Source of the DNA: Pseudomonas sp. RIT-PI-S
Lineage (GTDB): Bacteria > Pseudomonadota > Gammaproteobacteria > Pseudomonadales > Pseudomonadaceae
DNA length: 64,000 nucleotides
Reading direction: 5' to 3'
Assembly (NCBI RefSeq): GCF_025642975.1
Contig: NZ_JANZKJ010000001.1
Coordinates: 248,001 to 312,000, forward strand
Shown here: positions 1-8,779 of the stretch, in pieces
Layout of the letters: the number at the start of each line of letters is the position of its first letter
Position numbering within the stretch: position 1 is the first letter of the stretch
Made by a program: the position numbers and the translations under genes
The notes under the pieces: model-generated
The model's input: the letters and a program-made list of their open reading frames with translations, nothing else
What the model was told of the DNA's origin: nothing
Databases searched by the model: none

Positions 1-1905
1 GAAGTACGACACCGACAGCCCCAGCCCAGTGCCTTGACCAACCTCTTTGGTCGTGAAGAAAGGTTCGAACATCCGCTTGCGCACGCTCTCAGGCATGCCC
101 ACGCCGTTATCCTCTACCTGAATCTCGGCCCAAGGCCCGTTGAGTTTCGTGCGCAGCAGAATCCGCCCCGGCTCGGCCGGGTTATCCCGCTGATGAATCG
201 CCTGGGCGGCGTTTTTCAGCAGGTTGAGCAGTACCTGCTCCAGCTCGTTGGCAGTGCCCGGCACCGGCCCTAGGCGGGGGTCAAACTGGCGCACGATCGA
301 TTGCCCGCGGAAATCGAAGCCGATGCTCAGGTCGAAATCGCTGCTGGCAATTTCCACGGCCTGATCGATCAAGGCCGGTAGGTCGCAAGGCGCCATCTGC
401 CGATCGCTGCGGCGGCTGAAGCTGAGCATATGGGTCACGATCTTCGCCGCCCGGGCACCGGCGCCCTGGATACCTTCCAGCAGTTGCGGTATTTCCCGCG
501 CTTGCAGGTACTCGTTCACCTTCGCCAAGGGCACGCCGGCTGCCTCGGCCTGCGCTTGGTTCTTCGGCAGCTCCGGCGATAGCCTTCGGCGAATGTTCTG
601 CACGTTATGCAGGATGGCCCCAAGGGGATTATTGATCTCGTGCGCCATGCCGGCAGCCAGCCCGCCGACCGACAGCATTTTTTCGGACTGCACCATCATT
701 TCTTCCAAGGACAGCCGCTGGCTGATGTCGTCGATGCGGATCACCACCCCGCGGCCGGCGCTTCCCGCCAGCGGGTAGCAGGTGAGCGCGTAATGGTGCG
801 GTACATCCCCCTTGAGCCAGGTCACCCGCTCGACCTTGACCACCCGGTGCTGCTCCACGGTGGTCTTGAGTTGCGGCAAGAAGGGTTTGATGGGTTCGAA
901 CGCCAGGAAAATAGGCTGGCTGAGCGCTTCGTCCAACGGGGTGCCGGAAAGCGCACTGGCTTCCTTGTTCCACTGGGTGACGTATAGCTCCTCGTCCAGG
1001 GCGATCAACGCCGAGGGCATCGAGTCGATGATGCTGTTGAGGTAGTTCTGAAAACCGGTCAGCTTCTTTTCGATCTTGCTGCGTACCTGCACTTCAAGTT
1101 CGAGCTTGCGGTTAGTGTGGCGGGTTTCCTCCGCAAGACCTTGGGCGGCATCGTACGCGGCTTGAGAGTCGTCCCGGGCGCGCTTGAGCTGCTGCTCGCG
1201 CGCCTCGATGCGCGACAGCATGGTATTGAAGGCTTCGGCCAGGCTGCCGATCTCATCGTGATTGCCGGGCGCGGCGCGCAGGGAATAGTTCTCCTCCCGC
1301 GTAACCTGCCGGGTCAGCTCTTCGAGGTCGTAGATCGGCCGGGTGATCAGCCGCCGGATCTGCCGGGCGATCAGCATCCATAACAATACGCTGAACACCA
1401 AGATGCCAACGCTGGCGGTAAAGGTGCCGGTGTAGAAGGCCATTGGCAGTTCGCTGCTGGCCACCAGTAACAGATGGCCGGGCCGGCCCGCCGCCAGCGG
1501 CAGTTCGGCCACTTGTATGCTGCGAAATTCCGTGAGGCGCCAGTCGTCCAGGTCGTCGAAGTGCTTGGGCAGGGTAAGGTGGCTGCCGTGCTGCAATTGC
1601 GCCAGGCGTTGACCGTCGGGCCCATACACCGCCGCCGCGCGCAATGGTGAATAGCTGTCGAACTCCTGGAGCAGGGCGTTCGCCGCCTCCCCTGACGTGG
1701 CCGCGCGTTGCGCGAGCTGTGGTTGCGTTACCAGCCGGGCGATGGTCTGCAGGGCTTGGGGCGCCATGCTTTCATGGGAAATCCAATAGGCTGCGCTGAT
1801 AAAAGTCAGGTTGGCCACCACCAGTACCGTGACCATCAGCACCAGTAGTGCGGCGAGCAGTTTTTGCCCAACGGGGAGATTTTCAAGACGCTGTCGCAGT
1901 TGCAT
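1..1905 (-). CDS. PAS/HAMP sensor histidine kinase (partial, C-terminus beyond left edge)
   Basis: Membrane sensor kinase read leftward from an ATG at 1903-1905; about 635 residues are inside the window and the end is cut off. In order it shows an N-terminal membrane segment (about residues 15-38), a periplasmic loop, a second membrane segment followed by HAMP, a coiled-coil linker and a PAS-like region. A HisKA box follows with AHEINNPL around His422, then the start of a HATPase domain with N- and G-box motifs (DNGVGMP, TGLGLS). The AHEINNPL form resembles the NtrB/AtoS class. By gene order it corresponds to P. aeruginosa PA4398, reported to affect swarming and biofilm; that link is from memory. 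The signal is not readable from sequence, and no cognate response regulator lies beside it. Confidence 0.9.
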   Translation of the reverse strand, partial: MQLRQRLENLPVGQKLLAALLVLMVTVLVVANLTFISAAYWISHESMAPQALQTIARLVTQPQLAQRAATSGEAANALLQEFDSYSPLRAAAVYGPDGQRLAQLQHGSHLTLPKHFDDLDDWRLTEFRSIQVAELPLAAGRPGHLLLVASSELPMAFYTGTFTASVGILVFSVLLWMLIARQIRRLITRPIYDLEELTRQVTREENYSLRAAPGNHDEIGSLAEAFNTMLSRIEAREQQLKRARDDSQAAYDAAQGLAEETRHTNRKLELEVQVRSKIEKKLTGFQNYLNSIIDSMPSALIALDEELYVTQWNKEASALSGTPLDEALSQPIFLAFEPIKPFLPQLKTTVEQHRVVKVERVTWLKGDVPHHYALTCYPLAGSAGRGVVIRIDDISQRLSLEEMMVQSEKMLSVGGLAAGMAHEINNPLGAILHNVQNIRRRLSPELPKNQAQAEAAGVPLAKVNEYLQAREIPQLLEGIQGAGARAAKIVTHMLSFSRRSDRQMAPCDLPALIDQAVEIASSDFDLSIGFDFRGQSIVRQFDPRLGPVPGTANELEQVLLNLLKNAAQAIHQRDNPAEPGRILLRTKLNGPWAEIQVEDNGVGMPESVRKRMFEPFFTTKEVGQGTGLGLSVSYF

Positions 1906-1954
1906 CGCAGATCCAGCTCGCAGGGAACGCGCCGGAGTGTAGCAAAGAGTGTGC

Positions 1955-2875
1955 TCAGTTCGTTGGCAGGCCTTTGTCTCGGAGCGCTTGCAAGAGCGCC
2001 TGGCGCAGGCTTTCCAGGGTGGGCACTGGCACCGCCGCGCGCTGTGCCTGTACACAGGCATGACCGATCAGGTAGGCGATTTCCGTACGGCGGCCGGCAG
2101 CTACGTCCTGGTACATGGAGGAGTAGTTCGCAGCCGTCGCAGTGATGACCTTTCCCACCTCCGCGTGCAGATCATGTGCGGCGTCGGGCTGGCCAATTGC
2201 TTGCAGCAGGGCGGTCAGCTCCTCACACAGGGCCGTGACCTGCGGCGAATGATCGTGCAACTCGCCGTTACGGCATTGGTGCAGCACCGTCAGCGGGTTG
2301 ATCGCGCAGTTGATCGCGAGCTTGCGCCATAGGCGGGTCATGATCTCGGGCGTCCACTGATGGGGGATGGCGGCCTGGGCGAGGTCGTTTAACCACGATG
2401 GGGCGGGAGCGCCGTCTGCGCTGCCTAGCCAGGTGAAGCCTTGCCCGGCAAAGACCACGGTGCCGTCGTCGCGCTGCCAGGCGCCCTCCGTGGTCGAGGC
2501 GAAAAACACCTCGGCCCTGGGCAGGGCTGCCGCCACGGCCTGTTGGCTACCCAGCCCATTTTGCAGCAGCAACACCTGCGCCCGCTCCACCAGCCGGTGG
2601 CGCACGCTGGCGACCGCCGTTTCCGCGTCATAGGCCTTGCAGGCCAGTAACAGCCGGGCAATAGGCTCCTCGGTGGCGGCGGTCTGCGCGGGTAGAGCAA
2701 AAGTTGTTTCGTGCGTGCCCTCGAGCAGGCGCAGCCCTGGCCCTTGCTGGTAGCGGTTCACCCGGGCGGCGTCACGCAACAGCAATCGCACTGGCAAGCC
2801 AGCGCGGGCCAGGCGACACGCCCATAGCGTGCCAACGCTGCCCGCGCCCAGTACATGCCAGGGAGTATCGGCCAC
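1955..2875 (-). CDS. panE: 2-dehydropantoate 2-reductase (ketopantoate reductase)
   Basis: NADPH-dependent reduction of ketopantoate to pantoate in pantothenate/CoA synthesis, cytoplasmic. The protein (306 aa) begins with a Rossmann motif GAGSVG at residues 10-15. It carries the ApbA/PanE signature residues, including the Lys in LLACKAYD, the LWRKLAINCAINPLT segment and the YSSMYQDV segment. I chose the GTG at 2873-2875: it gives the usual family N-terminus, and the 27 codons upstream of it lie in the end of the preceding gene. It follows the pseudo-GGDEF gene by 4 bp, so the two are probably co-transcribed. The ribosome binding site is weak and would lie inside the upstream gene. Confidence 0.92.
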   Translation of the reverse strand: MADTPWHVLGAGSVGTLWACRLARAGLPVRLLLRDAARVNRYQQGPGLRLLEGTHETTFALPAQTAATEEPIARLLLACKAYDAETAVASVRHRLVERAQVLLLQNGLGSQQAVAAALPRAEVFFASTTEGAWQRDDGTVVFAGQGFTWLGSADGAPAPSWLNDLAQAAIPHQWTPEIMTRLWRKLAINCAINPLTVLHQCRNGELHDHSPQVTALCEELTALLQAIGQPDAAHDLHAEVGKVITATAANYSSMYQDVAAGRRTEIAYLIGHACVQAQRAAVPVPTLESLRQALLQALRDKGLPTN

Positions 2876-2879
2876 CCGC

Positions 2880-3830
2880 TCAGGCTTTCGCCGGCAGGCG
2901 CCGTGCGTTGACCAGCCCAGACGAATAGGATTCCTGCAGCAGCCGGCTGGCTTCACCGAACAGGCTCAGTGGTTCGACCGGCAGGCTTTTCTCATCAAGG
3001 CCTACCAGGCTGATGCCGGCACGCAGGTCAACCAGGCCTGCGCTGGTCATGAAGCCCTTGAGGTTAAGGCCGTCGTGCAGCCGCTTGAAGCTGCTGGGCG
3101 CGCATTCCTGCAAGCTGCGGGGCAGGGTCAGCAGCACGAAGTGGTGCTCGTCCACGCGGGCCAGTACGTCCAATGGCCGCACCATCTGTTGCAAGCGCCG
3201 GCCCACACCTTGTAGCAATTCGTCGTAGAATCCCTCGCCGTATTCGCGCTGCAAGGCCTCGGCATTCTGCAAACCAATCAGCAGGTAGCACAGGGCGCCG
3301 CCCCGGGCCTGGATCTGGCGCAGGCTGTCGTCGAGTTTTTGCCGCAGGTAGCGGCCGTTGCCCAGGCCGGTGAGTGGGTCGACAAGGTTGCGCTGTTCGA
3401 GGCTGGCGATGTTGTCGCGCAGCAACCGGTTTTCCCGGCCCAGGCGCTGGAACATGCTGTAGAGCCGGTCGCCGGCGTGCACCCGAACCAGCAGTTGAGC
3501 TTCGACCAACGCTGGCGGTAGCAGGTCGTCGACGCCCAGGTCAGCGGTTTCATCGAGCAGTTCGGCACTTGAGCGTGAGTCCACCAGCAGTATCCAGGTA
3601 TGGCTCTCGGTGGCCTCGTCCAGCAGGCGGACCCGCGCCGCCAGCGCAAGGCCCTCGTCGCCTGAGGTCAGCAGCAGGTTTGCCGGCCGCTGGTCGAGTT
3701 CCGCCAGTGCGCCCTCCATGCTGGACAGGCGTACGTCACCGTAGCCGCCCTGCGACAGGAGCGCGGCCGCGCTTTGGCACAGGCGCGTATCGTTGGCGGC
3801 CAGGAGGATACTCAGGTTGGGGTTTGACAT
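2880..3830 (-). CDS. Pseudo-receiver plus degenerate GGDEF protein
   Basis: 316 aa cytoplasmic protein. Residues 5-120 look like a response-regulator receiver, but the phospho-acceptor position reads LLLT rather than LLxD, so it is probably not phosphorylated in the normal way. Residues 145-300 are a GGDEF domain (DPLTGLGN at 151-158). The catalytic loop reads DEHHF in place of GGDEF at about 227-231, so cyclase activity is unlikely. An RxxD inhibitory-site motif (RPLD, 218-221) is kept at the usual five-residue spacing, so c-di-GMP binding remains possible. It is the positional counterpart of P. aeruginosa PA4396, which I recall also has a degenerate motif. It sits 4 bp upstream of panE and likely shares its transcript. 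Confidence 0.88.
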   Translation of the reverse strand: MSNPNLSILLAANDTRLCQSAAALLSQGGYGDVRLSSMEGALAELDQRPANLLLTSGDEGLALAARVRLLDEATESHTWILLVDSRSSAELLDETADLGVDDLLPPALVEAQLLVRVHAGDRLYSMFQRLGRENRLLRDNIASLEQRNLVDPLTGLGNGRYLRQKLDDSLRQIQARGGALCYLLIGLQNAEALQREYGEGFYDELLQGVGRRLQQMVRPLDVLARVDEHHFVLLTLPRSLQECAPSSFKRLHDGLNLKGFMTSAGLVDLRAGISLVGLDEKSLPVEPLSLFGEASRLLQESYSSGLVNARRLPAKA

Positions 3831-3935
3831 CTAACGCTCGCAATGAAGGAAATACCGCTGTGTAACGGAAACGATGCTATCCATAGGCTTCTAACCCGGT
3901 TTGCGAGGAAAGCATGTCGTAATGCTGGCACTCGT

Positions 3936-3941
3936 TATAAT
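3936..3941 (+). promoter_or_regulatory. Candidate -10 box for yajQ
   Basis: A perfect TATAAT hexamer lies about 100 bp upstream of the yajQ start in the divergent gap. The -35 position 17 bp upstream reads CATGTC and is a poor match, so this is only a candidate. Confidence 0.35.
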
Positions 3942-4045
3942 GATCCACGCTTTTGGTCGTCAAGCCGGGCAAGCAGGTTTCTTACGCTTTACCGACAAAA
4001 AACACCCCGTATGCTGCTTCTTAGTAACAATCTGGAGATTATTTA

Positions 4046-4531
4046 ATGCCCTCGTTCGACGTAGTGTCCGAGTTGGACAAGCACGAAGTCACCAACGCCG
4101 TCGACAACGCCATCAAAGAGCTGGACCGCCGTTACGACCTCAAAGGCAAGGCGTCCATGGCGTTCAATGAGAAGGACAAGACCGTGTCCCTCACCGCCGA
4201 GGCTGAATTCCAGCTCGAAGCGACCCTTGAGATCCTGCGCATGGCCATGGTCAAGCGCAAGATCGATGTGAAATGCCTCGAAGTGAAAGACGCCTACGCA
4301 TCTGGCAAGGAAATGAAACAGGACGTACTGCTGCGCGAAGGCCTGGACAAGGAAATGGCCAAGAAAGTAGTCGCCTTGATCAAAGACAAAAAGCTCAAGG
4401 TACAAGCCGCCATCCAAGGGGAGCAGGTCCGTGTGACCGGCAAGAAGCGCGACGATCTGCAAGAGGCTATCGCCGCGCTGCGTGTGGCGGAAATGGACCT
4501 GCCGCTGCAGTTCAACAACTTCCGCGACTGA
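4046..4531 (+). CDS. yajQ: YajQ-family nucleotide/cyclic di-GMP binding protein
   Basis: 161 aa small cytoplasmic protein with the full YajQ length and signature: it starts [15 protein letters not shown] and contains the DRRYDLKG segment (about 27-34) and a C-terminal [10 protein letters not shown]. YajQ homologues fold as two RRM-like domains. In Xanthomonas and Pseudomonas they bind c-di-GMP and modulate a LysR-type regulator (established family knowledge). A ribosome binding site (TGGAG) lies 8-9 bp before the ATG. It is followed by mscS about 100 bp downstream. Confidence 0.96.
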   Translation: MPSFDVVSELDKHEVTNAVDNAIKELDRRYDLKGKASMAFNEKDKTVSLTAEAEFQLEATLEILRMAMVKRKIDVKCLEVKDAYASGKEMKQDVLLREGLDKEMAKKVVALIKDKKLKVQAAIQGEQVRVTGKKRDDLQEAIAALRVAEMDLPLQFNNFRD

Positions 4532-4628
4532 CCGGGCGCGGAACCATCCGGGGCGGCTCGGCGTCGGACGGCTGTTAACGGTGGCGACAGGCTCGCCGCC
4601 TTGAATAGCCGATACTGGAGACGCCCCT

Positions 4629-5540
4629 ATGGATCTGAACGCCGAAGTGGACCACCTCGTCCGCGCTTCCCAAGCCTGGATACCGATGATCATGGAGTAC
4701 GGCAGCCGGGTAATCCTGGCCGTGGTGACCCTGACCATCGGTTGGTGGCTGGTGAACAAGGTCACCCGGGAGATCGCCAAGCTGCTCGCCCTGCGCCATG
4801 CAGACCTGGCGCTCCAAGGGTTTATCAGCACCCTTGCCAACATCATTCTGAAAATTCTCTTGATGGTCAGCGTTGCCTCGATGATCGGTATCGAGACCAC
4901 GTCTTTTGTTGCCGCCATCGGCGCCGCTGGGCTTGCAGTGGGCCTGGCGCTGCAAGGTAGCCTGTCGAACTTCGCCGGCGGGGTGTTGATTCTGCTGTTC
5001 CGGCCGTTCCGCATCGGAGATTGGATCGAGGCTCAAGGGGTGTCTGGCACCGTGGATGCGATTCAGATCTTCCATACCGTGTTGCGCACCGGCGACAACA
5101 AAACGGTAATCGTCCCCAACGGCAATCTCTCCAACGGGATCATCACCAACACCAACCGCCAACCCACCCGCAAGATCACCCTGGACATTGGCGTGGACTA
5201 CGACGCTGACCTGCAGAAGGGCCGCCAGGTGTTGCTCGACCTGGCCAAGGACTCGCGCGTGCTCGAAAGCCCGGCCCCGGAAGCGGTAGTCGCGGCCCTG
5301 GGGGACAGCGCGATTACCCTGTCGCTGCGGCTGTGGGTTAATACCAGTGACTACGGCGGTGTGCTGAACATGCTCAACGCCGAGGTGCGCGACCGGCTGC
5401 GTGGGGCCGGGATCGACATTCCCTTCCCGCAACGGGTCATCCGCCTGGTGCAGGAGGACGCAGCGCCACTCACGCCACAACCGCTGTCCCAGGCCATGTC
5501 CAGGGCCGCGCCACAAGGCGCGGCGCAATCGAAGGAGTAG
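4629..5540 (+). CDS. MscS-family small-conductance mechanosensitive channel
   Basis: 303 aa inner-membrane channel that opens under membrane tension to release solutes on osmotic down-shift. Three membrane helices (about 22-42, 65-85, 92-112) are followed by the MscS pore helix signature, with alanine/glycine-rich packing around AAIGAAGLAVGLALQG. The next motifs are LSNFAGGVLILLFRPFRIGDWIE and the beta-domain sequence VPNGNLSNGIITN. Residues 265-303 form an extra Pro/Gln/Ala-rich tail. An ACTGGAGAC ribosome site precedes the ATG. The length is close to E. coli MscS (286 aa) apart from the tail. Confidence 0.94.
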   Translation: MDLNAEVDHLVRASQAWIPMIMEYGSRVILAVVTLTIGWWLVNKVTREIAKLLALRHADLALQGFISTLANIILKILLMVSVASMIGIETTSFVAAIGAAGLAVGLALQGSLSNFAGGVLILLFRPFRIGDWIEAQGVSGTVDAIQIFHTVLRTGDNKTVIVPNGNLSNGIITNTNRQPTRKITLDIGVDYDADLQKGRQVLLDLAKDSRVLESPAPEAVVAALGDSAITLSLRLWVNTSDYGGVLNMLNAEVRDRLRGAGIDIPFPQRVIRLVQEDAAPLTPQPLSQAMSRAAPQGAAQSKE

Positions 5541-5550
5541 GCCCTGGCGA

Positions 5551-5585
5551 AGCCTGCGAACCTGCATGCCGCCGGTTCGCAGGCT
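5551..5585. repeat. REP-like inverted repeat between convergent mscS and ampG
   Basis: A perfect 12-bp inverted repeat (AGCCTGCGAACC, 5551-5562; complement at 5574-5585) with an 11-nt loop lies between the two convergent genes. The same core recurs at 22966 and 41117 in this window, so it is a dispersed REP-type element. It may also act as a bidirectional terminator. A second stem, 5615-5622 with 5629-5636, overlaps the ampG stop codon. Confidence 0.6.
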
Positions 5586-5622
5586 AACGCCGAGCTCCTG
5601 GAGCGGCACCCACAGCCCCGAG

Positions 5623-7134
5623 TTACGCCTCGGGGGCCTTGTGATAGCGCCAATGCAGCAGAATCAGCACCAGCGTGGGCACGCCCATCAGCGCGGTGAT
5701 GAGGAAGAAGTTGTGATAGCCATATTTCTCGACCATGACCCCCGAATAGCCACCGATCAGCCGCGGCAGCAGCAGCATGATCGAGCTCAAAAGGGCGTAC
5801 TGGGTCGCCGAGAACTTCAAGTTGGTCAGGCTCGACAGATAAGCCACGAACGCTGAGGTCGCCAGGCCCGAGCTGAGGTTGTCCAGCGAGATCGTCACTA
5901 CCAGCATCCTCAGGTTAGGCCCCATGTCCGCCAGCATCAGGAACAGGATATTGGTCGCCGCCGAGGCCGCGCCGCCGACGAACAGGATCGGCATGATGCC
6001 GAAGCGCACGATCAACAGCCCACCCGCGCCGGCCCCCAACAGGGTCATCACCAGCCCGAACAGCTTGCTCACGCTGGCGATCTGGTCCTTGGTGAAGCCT
6101 TGGTCGATGTAAAACACATTGGCCATGACCCCCATCACCGTATCGGACATCCGGTAGGTCGCGATCAGCCCGAGCAACAGCAGTGCCTGCCAGCGGTAAC
6201 GCAGGATGAAGTCGTTGACCGGTGTTAGCACAGGGGCAAGCCCGCGGCGGCCCACGGAGGACAAGCACAGCCCAGTGAGGAGGGTGTACAGCAGCGCACG
6301 GAGGAAAGCACGGTCTTCGAGCAGCAGGTCTAGCGGGCTCATCTCACCGCTGAGTACGCTGGCGAAATCGGTGTTGTACAGCTGGGTGAACATCGCCGGG
6401 ACCGACACCAGCAGAATGATCAGCACCACCACCGAGGCCAACTGGTGAATGAAGCCGTAGCGGGCAGCGGACAGTTGGGTACGCAGCGGTACGGGTGGCT
6501 CGCGCATCAGTAGGCTAGTGATCAGCGCGGGCACCATCATCACGCCGAACAACAGGTATGTGCCGGCCCATGCCCGGTGCAGGTAAGCGAACCCGGTAGA
6601 GCCGAACCCCTCGGCGAAGAACAGCGCACCGGCGGTCGCCAGCAGCGCGGCAACGCGATAGCCCGCCATGTAGCTGGCCGCGAGCGCCGCCTGGCGTTGG
6701 TCGCCAGCGATTTCCAGTCGGTAGGCATCCACCGCGATGTCCTGGGTGGCAGAGGCGAACGCCACGACGACCGCGATCGCGATCAGCCAAGGCAAGTGTT
6801 TTTGCGGATCACAGAAACTCATGCCGATCAGCCCCAGCACGACCAGGGCCTGGGCCAGCACCAGCCAGGACCGCCGCCGCCCGAGGCGCGCCAACCCTGG
6901 CAGGCGCCACTGGTCGAGCAAGGGCGACCACACCCATTTGAAGGCATAGGCAAGACCGATCAAGCTGGCATAGCCAATGGTTTCCCGAGCGACCCCCGCT
7001 TCGCGCAGCCAGACCGAAAGCGTCGAGAACACCAACATATAGGGCAGGCCAGAGGCGAAGCCGAGAAGCAACAGCACCAGCGTGGAAGGGCTGGCATAGG
7101 CGGCCAAAGCGGCGCGCCAGGTTTTACCGGGCAT
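5623..7134 (-). CDS. ampG: AmpG muropeptide MFS permease
   Basis: 503 aa inner-membrane transporter of the major facilitator superfamily. It imports GlcNAc-anhydroMurNAc peptides from the periplasm for cell-wall recycling; in Pseudomonas this feeds the signal that induces ampC. The N-terminus carries LGFASGLPYMLVFSTLSVWL, and the YAFKWVWSPLLDQ segment matches AmpG signatures. At least 12 hydrophobic helices are spread along the protein. It converges on mscS. A beta-lactamase gene lies in the same window at 54.9 kb but is not linked to it. The start ATG at 7132-7134 gives the usual N-terminus. Confidence 0.94.
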   Translation of the reverse strand: MPGKTWRAALAAYASPSTLVLLLLGFASGLPYMLVFSTLSVWLREAGVARETIGYASLIGLAYAFKWVWSPLLDQWRLPGLARLGRRRSWLVLAQALVVLGLIGMSFCDPQKHLPWLIAIAVVVAFASATQDIAVDAYRLEIAGDQRQAALAASYMAGYRVAALLATAGALFFAEGFGSTGFAYLHRAWAGTYLLFGVMMVPALITSLLMREPPVPLRTQLSAARYGFIHQLASVVVLIILLVSVPAMFTQLYNTDFASVLSGEMSPLDLLLEDRAFLRALLYTLLTGLCLSSVGRRGLAPVLTPVNDFILRYRWQALLLLGLIATYRMSDTVMGVMANVFYIDQGFTKDQIASVSKLFGLVMTLLGAGAGGLLIVRFGIMPILFVGGAASAATNILFLMLADMGPNLRMLVVTISLDNLSSGLATSAFVAYLSSLTNLKFSATQYALLSSIMLLLPRLIGGYSGVMVEKYGYHNFFLITALMGVPTLVLILLHWRYHKAPEA

Positions 7135-7177
7135 GGGCGAAAACGTGCCTCAAATCTGCAAAAACAAAGCGCGCACT

Positions 7178-7549
7178 CTAACCGCTGTACTCCTCCGGGC
7201 GCCAGCCATGCCGCCGGATATCCACACGATTCCCGCTGATCGACAGCCCTTCGCCACGCAACCGTGCGCGTTGCTCGTCGCCGCTGGGGCTGCCGACCGG
7301 CAAGCTCAGGCGGCCGCCGGCGGCGATGACCCGGTGCCAGGGCAGGCTCGAGCCTTCAGGCAATTGGCTCAACTGGCGGCCAACCCAGCGCGCCGCTCGA
7401 GCAAGCCCAGCAAGCTCGCCAAGCTGGCCGTAGGTCACCACGCGGCCGGGCGGAATTGCCGCCAGCACGGCGTACAAGGCGAGCTTGCGCGGGTCAGGTA
7501 ACGGCTCGGATACATTATTGGTAGCAGGGGGGCGGAACTCGCTTGGCAT
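7178..7549 (-). CDS. Alkyltransferase-like (Atl) DNA-repair protein, MGMT fold
   Basis: 123 aa single-domain protein of the O6-alkylguanine-DNA methyltransferase family. The active-site motif PCHR is replaced by PWHR (Trp71), the hallmark of Atl proteins. These cannot transfer the alkyl group but bind alkylated guanine and hand it to nucleotide excision repair (family knowledge). The DNA-binding helix region GRVVTYGQLGELAG (35-48) is intact. The start is the ATG at 7547-7549; the longer reading frame upstream runs antisense through the next gene and is not coding. Regulation is not visible. Confidence 0.87.
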   Translation of the reverse strand: MPSEFRPPATNNVSEPLPDPRKLALYAVLAAIPPGRVVTYGQLGELAGLARAARWVGRQLSQLPEGSSLPWHRVIAAGGRLSLPVGSPSGDEQRARLRGEGLSISGNRVDIRRHGWRPEEYSG

Positions 7550-7624
7550 AATCGGGTCAGTCCTGAGTCCTTCGTTATCGCAGCATAACGACGATCTTCC
7601 ACGAAATAGAGTCCGTAGTCGCCT

Positions 7625-8635
7625 ATGTTCCCCAGAACCCTCTTGTGTGTGGCTGTCACCTGCACCATGTCTTCCGCTTTCGCAGACACCGTCTGGTTGA
7701 AAAACGGAGACCGCCTGACCGGTACCATCAAGGTGTTCGATGGCGGCAAGCTCATGATCGATACCGCCTATGGCGGCTCCATTCCGGTGGACATGAAGCA
7801 AGTCAAGACGCTTGAGTCCGACCAGCCGCTGCTGGTCCGTCAGGACGCTTACGACAGCGAAGTCGCCAAGTCTCTGAAGCCCTCGGATGAAGGCAAGGTG
7901 ATACTGGCTAACGGCGAAGCGCCCAAGACTGTAGAGCTGGCGAGCATCCAGCAGTTGATGAAGCCCAAGCCGTTCGTGCAGGACCTGAACTGGAAAGGCA
8001 ACATCGATGCCGCGTTGGACTTCAAGCGCGCCGAAAACGACACCGATGACTATAACGTGGCTTTCAAGACCACCGCCCGCCACGGCCGTTGGCGTCACAT
8101 CGCCGACGGCGAGTACAACCGCGAGACTCAGGACAGCGTTACCGATACCAATAATTGGGCCTTGGAGTACTCGCTGGACCGCTTCATCACAGACCAGTGG
8201 TACTGGCAGGGGCGCCTGAACTACAAGCGTGACCAGATCGAAGACCTGCAGCGTCAGCGCACCCTGGGTACCGGCCCGGGTTATCAGTTCTGGGACAACG
8301 AACTGGGCGCCTTCTCCCTGGGCGGCCTGTTCAACCGTACCGACTACCGCTTCGCTGATGGCGCCAAGGAGAACTTCTATTCGGTAGCCTTGAAGTGGGA
8401 TTACAACCGCTACCTGATCGGCAAGACCGTCGAATTGTTCAGCACCGGCGAGCTGGGCCGGCCATTGAGCAACGTGGCCGACTACAGCCTCGATGCCGAA
8501 GTGGGCCTGCGCTATAAAGTCACCGAGTGGGCCTCGCTGAACCTCAAGTATGAGAAGGACCTCGTTACCGGGACCCAGGATGGCAACGACCTGGACAGCA
8601 GCCGCTACACCGCAGGTTTTGGTGTTACCTGGTAA
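7625..8635 (+). CDS. DUF481 outer-membrane-type protein
   Basis: 336 aa exported protein with a clear signal peptide (residues 1-20, cleavage after SSAFA). The first part has the motif WLKNGDRLTGTI seen in DUF481 proteins. The C-terminal 200 residues are alternating aromatic beta strands (LEYSLDRF, QWYWQGRLNYKRD, LGLRYKVTEW) ending in a terminal GFGVTW, which suggests an outer-membrane beta barrel assembled by BAM. Its function is unknown. It starts at ATG 7625, divergent from the Atl gene with 75 bp between them. Confidence 0.85.
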   Translation: MFPRTLLCVAVTCTMSSAFADTVWLKNGDRLTGTIKVFDGGKLMIDTAYGGSIPVDMKQVKTLESDQPLLVRQDAYDSEVAKSLKPSDEGKVILANGEAPKTVELASIQQLMKPKPFVQDLNWKGNIDAALDFKRAENDTDDYNVAFKTTARHGRWRHIADGEYNRETQDSVTDTNNWALEYSLDRFITDQWYWQGRLNYKRDQIEDLQRQRTLGTGPGYQFWDNELGAFSLGGLFNRTDYRFADGAKENFYSVALKWDYNRYLIGKTVELFSTGELGRPLSNVADYSLDAEVGLRYKVTEWASLNLKYEKDLVTGTQDGNDLDSSRYTAGFGVTW

Positions 8636-8660
8636 GCCCTGCAATAACCGGAAACATCTG

Positions 8661-8679
8661 CGCCGGCCTTACGCCGGCG
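8661..8679 (+). terminator. Hairpin after the DUF481 gene
   Basis: A perfect 7-bp stem CGCCGGC/GCCGGCG with a 5-nt loop starts 26 bp after the DUF481 stop. No T-run follows, so termination is uncertain. Confidence 0.35.
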
Positions 8680-8779
8680 TGGGGTTGCCGGGTGGGTGCG
8701 GAGTGCATGGGCAAGCATGCGCTTGAAATGAGGCGTATCGTCGGCACATATACGGATGACTTTCGCCGAGGATCTTTTG

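Noticed and set aside
7550..8644. Upstream extension of the Atl reading frame
   Set aside because: It runs antisense through the DUF481 gene; only the last 123 codons match a family.
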